Shown one piece after another: positions 1 to 8,248 of a stretch of 47,752 nucleotides of DNA. How positions within the stretch are numbered: position 1 is the stretch's first letter; each line of letters starts with the position of its first letter. This stretch comes from CAYSPU01 sp964432995 (GTDB taxonomy: Bacteria > Verrucomicrobiota > Verrucomicrobiia > Limisphaerales > JAHDYP01), in NCBI GenBank assembly GCA_964432995.1, contig CAYSPU010000007.1, positions 1-47,752 on the forward strand, given 5' to 3'. The notes under the pieces were generated by a model. It ran no database searches. It was not told the DNA's origin and was given only the letters and a program-made list of their open reading frames with translations. Position numbers and translations under genes: made by a program.

Positions 1-310
1 TGGCCGCTTTGGTTCGCATCTCTTGAGCGGGCAACGGTGTTGCCCGCCCACATGAAGAAGTGGGGGTAGCCCAGAATCTGGACCTCCAACAATCGCTGTG
101 CCTTTCGAGTTGCTGGCGTTGCTCTAAGAACCCAACCGGGAGAACTCCCCGCATGCGCTAGCTGTAACCGTAATCCCTTATCTCCTCAGCCCTACGCGCC
201 TTGGAGGGGTCTTGCCATTCGAGCCCGGTGGGAGACAGCCAGGCCCCTTTCACTTCGATGTACGTGCCGACCGGCGCCAAGACGCCGATTTCTGCCTTGG
301 CTCTCTGTGC
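1..310. other. Left-edge stretch without a recognisable gene
   Basis: I see no convincing coding frame on either strand. The only clear structure is a perfect 9-bp hairpin at 27-47 (arms GCGGGCAAC and GTTGCCCGC, loop GGT). It has no following T-tract, so it is not a standard intrinsic terminator. The base composition is visibly less GC-rich than most of the window. Confidence 0.5.
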
Positions 311-844
311 CTAGTCGCTTGCGCCTCCCTCATTTGCCGTCTGCATCTTCAACATCCATGGCTGGAACTCGATGTGCACTTCTCCCACATTCGGCCATTC
401 TGTCTCGGGAATCCAAACTTTGGCATCCGTCCCCTGAAGCGACGCAAGGACACTCTCGGTTGGAAAGCCAGGCTCCTCGCGCCCTGCCAGGAACCTGAGA
501 CACGTGGGTGTAAGCGCGGCAATCAGCAGACGATTCTGTTCCCTTCCGCGTTCAACGCTGATGCAGTACTGTGCTCGGTACCCCACGGGCGAATTGAAGA
601 ACAGGTCAAACGCTTGCTCGCCGACCCCAATGCTGAAAGAGGCCCGCACATACCCCGAACACGGCGGATCGCGGCGTCTCTCGGCGGTGAAGGCTTCAAC
701 AGTGCCCGTGACCAGACGGTCGATCACCTCGCGGAAGGAGCTGATCGCGAGCAACTTGTTGCGTCTCTCCTCTGGGACTTGACTCGTGAATTTCCAAAGC
801 ACGCTCATGCCCGTTGCTGTGACCGCGCGTCGCACACCAAGCAT
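311..844 (-). CDS. Hypothetical protein
   Basis: An isolated minus-strand frame of up to 177 residues. The amino-acid mix looks coding (mixed acidic, aromatic and aliphatic residues, no low-complexity runs), unlike the overlapping plus-strand frames, which are rich in R, H, P and S. No signal peptide, membrane segment or family motif is recognised; features include a stretch FDLFFNSPVGYRAQYCISVE and a C-terminal part with several W residues. The start is uncertain: the first ATG is at 844, and a second at 808 (MSVLWKFTSQ) is equally plausible. There is no operon partner on either side. Base composition is lower in GC than neighbouring genes, which could mean acquisition from elsewhere, but that is only an inference. 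Function unknown. Confidence 0.5.
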   Translation of the reverse strand: MLGVRRAVTATGMSVLWKFTSQVPEERRNKLLAISSFREVIDRLVTGTVEAFTAERRRDPPCSGYVRASFSIGVGEQAFDLFFNSPVGYRAQYCISVERGREQNRLLIAALTPTCLRFLAGREEPGFPTESVLASLQGTDAKVWIPETEWPNVGEVHIEFQPWMLKMQTANEGGASD

Positions 845-1197
845 GTGATCGCATACGGAAGCAGCCGTTCTTGCATCGCTCTAGCCCCTTGATATCACTG
901 GCATGGGTCGATAGCTAGGCACGAGATCGTGGTCGGTGACCTAGTCGGGTGTCGCAAGTGCTTCGCAAACTGCGTGTCGGTCCTGGGGGGCCGGGGTGTC
1001 GTAGAGGGATATGCAGACGGTCTCCGAAGGGGGTCGGTCCTTCATATTGGCAACTCGGCTTGCTGGAGATACCGTCCGAAGGGGTCGGTCCTTGATATTG
1101 GCGACTCGGCTTGCTGGAGATACCGGCGAGAGAATTGGACGCCCAAGCGCGTTCGGCCTTTACCGAGACGGGCGGATGGATTATCAGGCAAAGCACC
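845..1197. other. Intergenic region with a tandem direct repeat
   Basis: No gene is supported between the hypothetical gene at 311-844 and the secreted protein starting at 1198. The stretch holds the two-copy direct repeat at 1024-1124. I could not assign a convincing -35/-10 pair. Confidence 0.5.
1024..1124. repeat. Two-copy direct repeat, period 51-52 bp
   Basis: Copy 1 (1024-1073) and copy 2 (1076-1124) share a core of GGTCGGTCCTT followed by ATATTGGC, ACTCGGCTTGCTGGAG and ATACC. They differ by one base of length in a G run and by two substitutions (C/G and A/G). The arrangement is nearly perfect and lies 74 bp upstream of the secreted-protein gene. It may be a duplicated regulatory element or a tandem pair of a dispersed repeat; the sequence alone does not decide. 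Confidence 0.85.
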
Positions 1198-4011
1198 ATG
1201 CGTTGTCGCCTCGTCTCGCCGCTCGCCGCCATGCTCCTCTTCGCGGGGGTCGCGTCTGCCGCTGCACCGGTCATGCGCGTCGTCCAATCCGCGGATGCCG
1301 GCACGAACCTCCTCCGCAACCCCGGTTTCGAACTCGGCACCACCAGCCTTCTCACCTCCTGGTCCGCCGGCCCCCAGGGCCTGCGCGTCGCCCCCGGCGA
1401 GGGCCGCACCAACTCGCAGGCGCTCGCGTGCAGCGCCTCCGACACCCAGGGCTGGTACGGCGCCAGCCAAACCCTCACCCTCAACCGCACCAACTGCCTC
1501 CCCGTTGTCGTCCGCGGCTGGAGCCGCGCCGAGAATGTCAGCGGCAGCGCCGACAGCAACTACTCGCTCTACGTCGATATTGTCTACCAGGATGGCACCC
1601 CGCTCTGGGGCCAGACCGGTAACTTCACCGTCGGCACCCACGACTGGGAAAGCCGCGAGTTCGTCATCCTCCCCGAAAAACCCATCCGATCCCTCACCCT
1701 CTACTGCCTCTTCCGGTATCACTCCGGCCAAGTCTGGTTCGACGATGTCTCCGTCGCCGAGATCAGCGCGCCCGCCGGCGCGTTTCTCTTCCAAGGCGCT
1801 GCCATGACCGTCGAAGCCCTCACCCCGCCCTCGGGTCACCCAACGAATTACACCACGGGCGATCGCCTCGAACTCACCCTCACCGGCGGACGCGTCACCC
1901 GCCTGTCCGTGGACGGCCGCGACCTGACCGGCAGCGCCCCCTCCGGATTCCTCGCGCGCGACGTCGCCGCCAACTCGGACGTCTACGCCTTTGACCAAGA
2001 TGCATGCCCCGATCTGCACCTGCTCCTTCGTACCACGATCACCACCAACTCCGATCACCTGGCCGTCGAAGGAACCGTGACGGATACCACCGGCACCGAC
2101 CGTGCCATCATGCTCCTTTTTGCTCTTCCCCTCGATGCCACCGGTTGGAGCTGGGGCCACGATATCCGCGAACAGAAAACCGTTGCCGCACCCGAGGAAC
2201 TCAGCAACACCGTCGGTGTGAACTGCGGCGCCAACGGGCGCCATTCCCTCTATCCCCTGGCCTGCGTCAGCGATAGCCAGTCCGGGATCGCCCTCGCCGT
2301 CGATATGGCCAAGCCGGCCCAATACCGCCTCGCTTGCCACGCCGGCACTAAGCAGTTGCTCCTCGCCTACGACCTCGGTCTGGTGCCCGAAACCACCCGG
2401 TTCCCCTCGGGGGCGGAGTTCCGCTTCGTCCTCTTTCGCTTCGATCCCCGCTGGGGCTTCCGCAGCGCTTGGGACAAATACACCGCCCTCTTCCCCGCTC
2501 ACTTCAACCTGCGCTCGAAGGACCAGGGCATCTGGATGCCTTTCACCGACGTCAGCACCGTCAGCGGCTGGCAAGACTTCGGATTCCGCTATCACGAAGG
2601 CAACAACAACGTCCCCTTCGACGACGCCAACGGCATCCTCAGCTTCCGTTACACGGAACCCATGACCTGGTGGATGCCCATGGACCCGGCACTCCCGCGC
2701 ACCCTCGCCGCTGCCCTCGAGGTCCGCGATACCTACGCCGCGGGCACACCCAGCTCCCGGCAACGCATGGCGATCCTCTCGCGCAGCGCCGCGATGTTCG
2801 ATGTCACCGGCCAACCTTCCTTGCTCTTCCGCAACGAACCCTGGGCCAACGGCGCCGTCTGGAGCCTCAACCCGAACCCCCTCCTCCCCACCAATCCCAA
2901 CGCGGCCACTGTCCACTGGAACGACGACATCCGCGAATCCCTCTACGGCACGAACGCCAATGGCCATCTCGACGGCGAATACCTCGATTCCCTCGAGGGA
3001 TATGTCACCGCCGACCTGAACTTCCGCCGCGAGCACTTCGCTTACAGCACGGTTCCCCTCACCTTCGACACCGCCACCAGCCGGCCCGCCCTCTGGAAAG
3101 GACTGGCCGTCTTCGAGTTCACCCGCTGGATCAGCGACGACGTCCACAACCTCGGCAAGCTCTGCTTCGCCAACGGCGTCCCCTATCGGTTCACGTTCCT
3201 CTGCCCCTGGCTCGACGTCATGGGCACGGAGACCGACTGGCTCTCCGACGGCCAATACGCGCCATCGTCCCACAGCCGAATGTCCCTGTGGCGCACCCTG
3301 TCGGGCCAGAAACCGTATCTGCTTCTGATGAACACCGACTACACCAGCTTCGGGACGAACCTCGTCGAACGCTACTTCCAGCGTAGCCTCTTCTACGGCA
3401 TGTACCCCTCGATGTTCAGCCATAACGCCGCGGAGAACCCCTACTGGCAAAATCCAACCTGGTACAACCGCGACCGCCCGCTCTTCAAACGCTACCTCCC
3501 CGTCATCAAACAGGTCGCCGAAGCCGGCTGGCAACCGGTCACCCTTGGCACCTGCAACAACACCAACATCCTCGTCGAGCGCTTCGGTCCCACCTCCGAT
3601 GGCACCGTCTACTTCACGCTCTTCAATGACAGCGCTGCGAACCAGACGACCACGCTGAGCACCACACTGGATCCGGCCGGCACCGCAACCCGGCGCGCCG
3701 CCGTCGACCTCCTCAGCGGTGTCCGACTCGAGCCCTCCGGAACGGGATGGAACGTCCAACTGACACCGCAGGCCTCCACCGCCATCAAGGTCCTGCCGCC
3801 CGCCAAGTTCACCGGGGCTTCGCTCTCCCCAGCGGGCACCGTCCAACTGACCGTCGACGCGCCCCTCGGCTCCGCCCAGGTCCTCGAGGTTTCGAACAAC
3901 CTCCTTGCCTGGCTGCCCCTCGGCACAAACACCATCGAAACAAGACCGGTGGTCTGGCTCGACGACTCCGCCGGCAACGATTCCCCCCGCTTCTACCGAC
4001 TCCGCTGGTGA
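1198..4011 (+). CDS. Large secreted protein, putative carbohydrate-active enzyme
   Basis: A 937-residue protein. The ATG at 1198 is chosen because it places a classical signal peptide at the N-terminus (MRCRLVSPLAAMLLFAGVASA); upstream in-frame sequence looks non-coding. Residues about 35-190 begin NLLRNPGFELG and resemble a CBM_4_9-type jelly-roll (ligand-binding) module. The middle, about 420-800, is rich in W, Y and D with segments such as WMPFTDVSTV, DGEYLDSLEGY and FLCPWLDVMGTETDW, as in TIM-barrel glycosidases, but I cannot assign a GH family or catalytic residues. The C-terminus ends NDSPRFYRLRW, the tail type common on Verrucomicrobiota secreted proteins. It probably acts outside the cytoplasm on a glycan. 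It is convergent with the multidomain secreted-protein gene at 4431-7082. Confidence 0.75.
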   Translation: MRCRLVSPLAAMLLFAGVASAAAPVMRVVQSADAGTNLLRNPGFELGTTSLLTSWSAGPQGLRVAPGEGRTNSQALACSASDTQGWYGASQTLTLNRTNCLPVVVRGWSRAENVSGSADSNYSLYVDIVYQDGTPLWGQTGNFTVGTHDWESREFVILPEKPIRSLTLYCLFRYHSGQVWFDDVSVAEISAPAGAFLFQGAAMTVEALTPPSGHPTNYTTGDRLELTLTGGRVTRLSVDGRDLTGSAPSGFLARDVAANSDVYAFDQDACPDLHLLLRTTITTNSDHLAVEGTVTDTTGTDRAIMLLFALPLDATGWSWGHDIREQKTVAAPEELSNTVGVNCGANGRHSLYPLACVSDSQSGIALAVDMAKPAQYRLACHAGTKQLLLAYDLGLVPETTRFPSGAEFRFVLFRFDPRWGFRSAWDKYTALFPAHFNLRSKDQGIWMPFTDVSTVSGWQDFGFRYHEGNNNVPFDDANGILSFRYTEPMTWWMPMDPALPRTLAAALEVRDTYAAGTPSSRQRMAILSRSAAMFDVTGQPSLLFRNEPWANGAVWSLNPNPLLPTNPNAATVHWNDDIRESLYGTNANGHLDGEYLDSLEGYVTADLNFRREHFAYSTVPLTFDTATSRPALWKGLAVFEFTRWISDDVHNLGKLCFANGVPYRFTFLCPWLDVMGTETDWLSDGQYAPSSHSRMSLWRTLSGQKPYLLLMNTDYTSFGTNLVERYFQRSLFYGMYPSMFSHNAAENPYWQNPTWYNRDRPLFKRYLPVIKQVAEAGWQPVTLGTCNNTNILVERFGPTSDGTVYFTLFNDSAANQTTTLSTTLDPAGTATRRAAVDLLSGVRLEPSGTGWNVQLTPQASTAIKVLPPAKFTGASLSPAGTVQLTVDAPLGSAQVLEVSNNLLAWLPLGTNTIETRPVVWLDDSAGNDSPRFYRLRW

Positions 4012-4092
4012 GCGATGAGCCGTCGGTGGGTTCACGGTTCACGGTTGGGAGGTTGCGGGGCTCAAGGTTCACGGTTGGGCGAGGTTCACGTC

Positions 4093-4120
4093 AGGTAGGG
4101 CGACCTCTCCGAGGGCGCCG
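4093..4120 (+). repeat. Dispersed repeat A, copy 1
   Basis: Starts AGGTAGGGCGACCTCTCC and ends GAGGGCGCCG. The same 28 bases recur at 24108-24135 and 45833-45860. All three copies are intergenic. Confidence 0.9.
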
Positions 4121-4136
4121 CTGGAGTGCTGTAGCT

Positions 4137-4155
4137 GCGGGTCAAGAAGACCCGC
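4137..4155 (+). repeat. Hairpin of repeat family B (half copy)
   Basis: A perfect 7-bp stem GCGGGTC/GACCCGC around the loop AAGAA. The stem matches one half of the paired-hairpin element at 8466-8626, so this is probably a solitary half element. Confidence 0.7.
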
Positions 4156-4430
4156 GGTCCGACGGAGCGCGACACGTCCCGGGTCGCAGGAGCCACGACA
4201 GCACGACGGCCAATCGAAGGCTCGAATGCTCGTCCGGCCTCCGGCGCTGCTGCCCGCCGGGACGGCGAGCGGTCCGCAAGAACCATGAGCGGTCGGTTCC
4301 GCGCATCGTATGCCGAGCCCGAATCCTCGGCGTTTCCGGCAAGACAAACTGGCAACGCCTGGCCCCCGCAGATGCGGGCCGGAGCGGTCCGCCAGGCGGA
4401 CATTTCACACCCGGCCGTGCAATGTTCGAA

Positions 4431-7082
4431 CTAGAGCCGGAGCCGGTAGTATCGCTGCGGCCCCGTCGCGTCGGCCGAGTACGGACTGGCGGCGTCAGCC
4501 ACCGGCCCCCAGTTGCCGCCACTGAGACTCTCTTTCGCCTCCAGCACTCCCGGCCCGGTCCAGATGAACTCGAGTCTGCTCCCCAGCATCCGCACCTGGA
4601 GCGGCCCCGGCGTGATGGCGGGCAACTCGGCAAACGTATACACGAGCCCTCCGGTGGACGGTGCGATGTCCAGACTCGCCCATGTCCCGCTGACCAGCTC
4701 AAGCGCCAGGGCAATCGTCCCCTTGTCGTACACCAACTGGCCGTCGTTGTCGTAGGTGGCCTGACGCGAAATGCGGCACTCGAAGTCGGACGCGGCCGCC
4801 TCGGGCCCGATGGCGAAGTCCAGTCCGCTCACCCCGCCTTCGTTGAATTGACCGCCCTTCTGCTGATACCCGGACCCGTTCTCGATCATCATCTCCGAGC
4901 CCAAACCCGCGGTCACCAAGCCGGTGCCCAAGTCGTTGTCCGTGTCGGAGAAGATGTGGAAGTAGGCGTCCACCGGCAGTTGCCCGACGTTCGTGTAGAA
5001 GTTGAACCGGACATACAGGTAGGTTTCGTCGTTGGCGACGTAGATCTCGTTGAACTCGAGGCCTTCGGCGGTTTCCTGCCAGTCCGTTGCCAGAGGCTGC
5101 ATCTCCGTCCAGTCGTCCAGGCTGCCGTCGATGAGGATCGTGGACCGGAACGCCGCCGTGGTGCTGGCAGCATTGCCGAAGAGGTCTTTGACCCCGTTGA
5201 CTCCCAGGGTGTAGACGGTGCCGAAGCCCAGCGCGCTGGTCGTCAGGGTCACGGCACGGCCGTCGACCGGATCCAGCGCGGCGGATTGGACGGTCGCCCC
5301 ACCGGTCAGCGTGTAGTTGCCAGCCGCATTGGCAGAAGTGGCCTCGACGGGCTCCGAAAACACCACCACCACCCTCCGACCGCCCCCCGCCAACTGAGCC
5401 ACCAAGGCCGGATACGTGTCCGCAAGCACCCCCAGATGGGCCTTGCGGCTGGTGACAGCGCCCAAACGGTTGCTCACCGACACCGAATACAGGCCGGCGT
5501 CGCCGGACACCGCATCGCCAATGGTATACTCCGCCCCTGTCGCCCCTTCGATGGGCTCGTCATTCTTGAACCATTGGTAAGTGATCACCGGCGAGCCGGT
5601 CACTCCCACGGTGAACGTGGTGGATTCCCCCTGAAGGATGGTCCGATCCGCGGGCTCGCCCTCGTCCGTCAGACTGACCGGCACCGCCGTGGTCGTCAGT
5701 TGGGCCGTGCGACTCACGGCCTTGGCCCCCGTTGCATTCGTGATCTCCACCCGGTAACCACCCGCGTCCGTCACCAGCACGACGGGGATGGTCAGCGTCG
5801 GTTCCGTCGCGCCTTCGATCGGCGCATCGTCCTTGAACCATTGATAGAGGAGCGGCGTGGTACCCGTCACGGTGCCCACGCTGAACGTCGTCGCGTCGCC
5901 CTCCGTCACGGTGCGGTCGGCCGGCTGAGTGGGATCCTCGATCGCCGGCGGAAGACTGTCGGTGGCCTCCAACTTCAACCCGAAGGCCAATTCCCCCGGG
6001 GTGCCGGCTGCCTGGTGGACTTCGACCTCGAGCACATTCGCCCCGGTCATGAGGGCGTTCGCCGACACGGTGAAGATTTCCGCCTGACCCGGCGAGGGCG
6101 GCCCTCCCGTGGCGGCCGTGCCGTAGGCCACTGCCCCGTCCGGCATCCGCACGCGCTTCACCTCCGCCCCGTTCAAATACAGCACCGCCCCGTCCGAGAG
6201 GTAGAGGTTGGCCAGCAACGCGATCCCCGAGCTGTCATAGTCCCACGTGAAGGGAACGCGCAGGTAGTACGTGTTCCGGCCGGAGGCAAAAGTCGTCCTC
6301 AGAGTCGGGTAAGTCCCCGCCGACACCCCAAAGCCGAAGAGCCCCGGGCCTTCGTTCCAGCCAAACGCAATGTCGTCGTAGTCGAATGCGAGCCAGTCCG
6401 TGCCCCAGTCCGTCCCGTCATCGCTGTAGCGCCAGACCGTGCTGTCGGGGGCAACCAACGTCGTCGTGCCGGTCGCTTTCGGTGGAGTCGCCGCAAAATC
6501 ATACGCCGTGCCGCCACTGTCCGGCGCGACATCCACCGTCGACCAGTTGCTGTCCTCGGCCTCCACTGCCAGGAGGATGCTGTCCGATGTGAATACCAGC
6601 GCGCCGTCCCCATCCCGCACCTTCCTCGAAATGCGACACTCGAACTCCGTCGTCAAACCGCTTGGTGCTTCCGCCCATCCAAGGTCCGAGCCAGCAGCCG
6701 CACCCCATTCACCGGGTTTCTGCTGCCAGCCACTCCCGTTCTCGACCATGAACTCCGAACCGAGCCCCGCCACGGAGTACCCCGTCGCCGGATTGGCATC
6801 GGCATCGATGAACACATGATGCTGGAACGCACCATACTCGGTAGCACCGAAGACCTTCACTCGGACATATAGGTAGTCCTCGTCATTGGCCAGGTAGACC
6901 TCCCGAAAGTCGAGCGAGGTCGAGTCCGCCTCGGCATCGAGGACCGCGGGCGCTACGCCTGCCCAGTCGGCGAAATCCCCGTCGATGGTAATCCGCTTGA
7001 ACTGACCGCCCGTGGCGCCAGCCGTCCAGAGCAAGCCTGCGCCCAAGACGACGACAGAAAGAAGGTGGAGTGGGGTCTTCAT
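4431..7082 (-). CDS. Secreted multidomain Ig-like protein with duplicated sugar-binding-like module
   Basis: An 883-residue protein. The ATG at 7082 gives a signal peptide (MKTPLHLLSVVVLGAGLLW...). Order of parts: module 1 at about 28-190 (IDGDFADW ... EVYLANDEDYLYVR), resembling CBM9/DOMON-type binding folds; a jelly-roll-like region at about 200-380 with VLYLNGAEV; two Ig-like repeats at about 385-465 and 475-550, each with YQWFK(D/N)(D/E)(A/E)PIEGAT; an SbsA/Big-like domain at about 555-640 (VVVVFSEPV); module 2 at about 645-810 (IDGSLDDW ... EIYVANDETYLYVR), clearly a second copy of module 1; and a tail ending RYYRLRL. It probably binds or displays at the cell surface. No catalytic motif is seen. 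It is convergent with the gene at 1198-4011 and its start lies near the anti-sigma gene end. Confidence 0.8.
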   Translation of the reverse strand: MKTPLHLLSVVVLGAGLLWTAGATGGQFKRITIDGDFADWAGVAPAVLDAEADSTSLDFREVYLANDEDYLYVRVKVFGATEYGAFQHHVFIDADANPATGYSVAGLGSEFMVENGSGWQQKPGEWGAAAGSDLGWAEAPSGLTTEFECRISRKVRDGDGALVFTSDSILLAVEAEDSNWSTVDVAPDSGGTAYDFAATPPKATGTTTLVAPDSTVWRYSDDGTDWGTDWLAFDYDDIAFGWNEGPGLFGFGVSAGTYPTLRTTFASGRNTYYLRVPFTWDYDSSGIALLANLYLSDGAVLYLNGAEVKRVRMPDGAVAYGTAATGGPPSPGQAEIFTVSANALMTGANVLEVEVHQAAGTPGELAFGLKLEATDSLPPAIEDPTQPADRTVTEGDATTFSVGTVTGTTPLLYQWFKDDAPIEGATEPTLTIPVVLVTDAGGYRVEITNATGAKAVSRTAQLTTTAVPVSLTDEGEPADRTILQGESTTFTVGVTGSPVITYQWFKNDEPIEGATGAEYTIGDAVSGDAGLYSVSVSNRLGAVTSRKAHLGVLADTYPALVAQLAGGGRRVVVVFSEPVEATSANAAGNYTLTGGATVQSAALDPVDGRAVTLTTSALGFGTVYTLGVNGVKDLFGNAASTTAAFRSTILIDGSLDDWTEMQPLATDWQETAEGLEFNEIYVANDETYLYVRFNFYTNVGQLPVDAYFHIFSDTDNDLGTGLVTAGLGSEMMIENGSGYQQKGGQFNEGGVSGLDFAIGPEAAASDFECRISRQATYDNDGQLVYDKGTIALALELVSGTWASLDIAPSTGGLVYTFAELPAITPGPLQVRMLGSRLEFIWTGPGVLEAKESLSGGNWGPVADAASPYSADATGPQRYYRLRL

Positions 7083-7131
7083 GATGACCGACGGTGCCAC
7101 TGACTCCCGAAACGGTCAACTTCCGGATACT

Positions 7132-7683
7132 TCAGACTCGCAACCGCGCCAGCAGATCGCGTCGGCTTCCCAGGGTCAGTCCCGCGCCAACGGCCAGGAT
7201 CGCCACGGCCCAGGAGGCGTAGACCATCGATCCTTGCCACGTGGCTGGCAGGTGTGGCAACGGGAACGACGGCAGCCACGAGACGAGCAAACCAAGCAGC
7301 AGGCCCACCAGCAAACCCGCGACCCCCAAACCCACCAGGTCGAGCATCCGCAAGATTCGGAAGCCGAACCGGTCTCGCTTGAGCGCCGTCATGCCGGCCG
7401 CATACTCCGCTTCCGCCGCCCGCTTCCGCGCTTCGAGGTCCGCCAAAGCCACCCTGCCCACTTCCTCATCCACCCGCTGCAGGACGCGAGCACTGAAGTC
7501 GGCAGACAAGCTCGGCGGCAGCAACGACTTCACCAAAGCGGCGTCGAGTCGAAGTTGGGCCTGCTGGAAGTGCCGGCAGCCCGGGCAGATGGCAACATGC
7601 GCCTCGAGTTCGGCCCGTCGGCCCGCCGACAGCGAGGTTTCCAGTGCCTCCAGGATCAGCTCTTCACACTCCAGGCAGTTCAT
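7132..7683 (-). CDS. Anti-sigma factor, zinc-finger (ZAS) type, membrane-anchored
   Basis: A 183-residue protein. The N-terminus begins MNCLECEELILEALE and contains HVAICPGC at about residues 30-37, the H-x3-C-x2-C motif of zinc-binding anti-sigma domains. Two hydrophobic segments follow in the second half (VGLGVAGLLVGLLLGLLV and YASWAVAILAVGAGLTLG), so the N-terminal sigma-binding domain should be cytoplasmic and tethered to the inner membrane. It lies 4 bp downstream of the ECF sigma gene, and GAGGTG at the sigma stop codon provides a ribosome binding site. By family knowledge it should hold the upstream sigma factor inactive until an envelope signal arrives; the signal is unknown. Confidence 0.85.
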   Translation of the reverse strand: MNCLECEELILEALETSLSAGRRAELEAHVAICPGCRHFQQAQLRLDAALVKSLLPPSLSADFSARVLQRVDEEVGRVALADLEARKRAAEAEYAAGMTALKRDRFGFRILRMLDLVGLGVAGLLVGLLLGLLVSWLPSFPLPHLPATWQGSMVYASWAVAILAVGAGLTLGSRRDLLARLRV

Positions 7684-7687
7684 GGCA

Positions 7688-8248
7688 TCACCTCAGGCAA
7701 CTTGCGAGGTGGGTCTCGCTGCGGGCCCCGATCTTCAGCAGTTCCCTTTTCGCTCGGTGAAGGAAGGTTTTTACCGTGCCCATTGGAAGCCCAAGCATGG
7801 CGGCGACCTCCTCGTACGACTTCTGTTCCAGGTAGAAGAGCGTGACGACGCGGCGGTACTTCTCGGGAAGCTCGGCCAGCATGGTTTCCACGTCCATTTC
7901 CGCGCCCTTCGTCTCGCCGGTCACGTGCAACGCCGGTTCCCTCTCCAGGACCTCTGCGCGTTCGGGCTCGTCGAGGGAAACCACCGGGCGCCGACGCTTC
8001 AGTTCCGTGAAGCCGGTGTTGCGCGCGATGGTGTAGATCCAGGTCGAAAGCGACGCCTCGGCGTGGAAGCGGGGGAGCGCCCGCCAGATCTTCAGAAAGA
8101 CGTCCTGGGTCATATCTTCGGCGGCGGACTCGTTCCGGAGCAGGCCGCACGCGAGCCGGAACACCTTGTTTTGGTAACGCGCCAACAGAAGCTCGAAGGC
8201 CTCGCGATACTGCCGGGCACCCAGGAGCTGGTGGATGTCGTCGTCCAT
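7688..8248 (-). CDS. RNA polymerase ECF sigma factor (sigma-E/RpoE type)
   Basis: A 186-residue protein. The ATG at 8248 (MDDDIHQLLGARQY) fits the usual length; in-frame sequence upstream is R- and G-rich and non-coding in character. Region 2 includes AAEDMTQDVFLKIWRALPRF and STWIYTIARN; region 4 includes LPEKYRRVVTLFYLEQKSYE and the helix-turn-helix LGLPMGTVKTFLHRAKREL. It directs transcription from alternative promoters and is co-transcribed with the ZAS anti-sigma factor 4 bp downstream. The target regulon cannot be seen, but such pairs are often autoregulated. Confidence 0.92.
   Translation of the reverse strand: MDDDIHQLLGARQYREAFELLLARYQNKVFRLACGLLRNESAAEDMTQDVFLKIWRALPRFHAEASLSTWIYTIARNTGFTELKRRRPVVSLDEPERAEVLEREPALHVTGETKGAEMDVETMLAELPEKYRRVVTLFYLEQKSYEEVAAMLGLPMGTVKTFLHRAKRELLKIGARSETHLASCLR

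Larger units (their letters stand above)
4012..4430. other. Convergent intergenic region packed with short repeats and hairpins
   Basis: No gene. It contains iterations of GGTTCACGGTT (about 4029-4085), one copy of the GGTAGGGCG repeat (4093-4120), a hairpin GCGGGTC/GACCCGC at 4137-4155 and a palindrome GTCCGCCAGGCGGAC at 4387-4401. The last could act in both directions as a terminator-like structure between the two convergent genes, but neither side has a strong T-tract. Confidence 0.6.

Noticed and set aside
1042..4035. A 997-codon minus-strand open frame opposite the secreted-protein gene
   Set aside because: It is antisense to a gene with a signal peptide and coherent domains. Its translation is dominated by G, E, V and A without family motifs, as expected for a mirror frame in GC-rich DNA.
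3747..6872. A 1041-codon plus-strand open frame
   Set aside because: Runs antisense through the Ig-like protein gene, and the translation is R-, H- and G-rich with no domain. Mirror frame.
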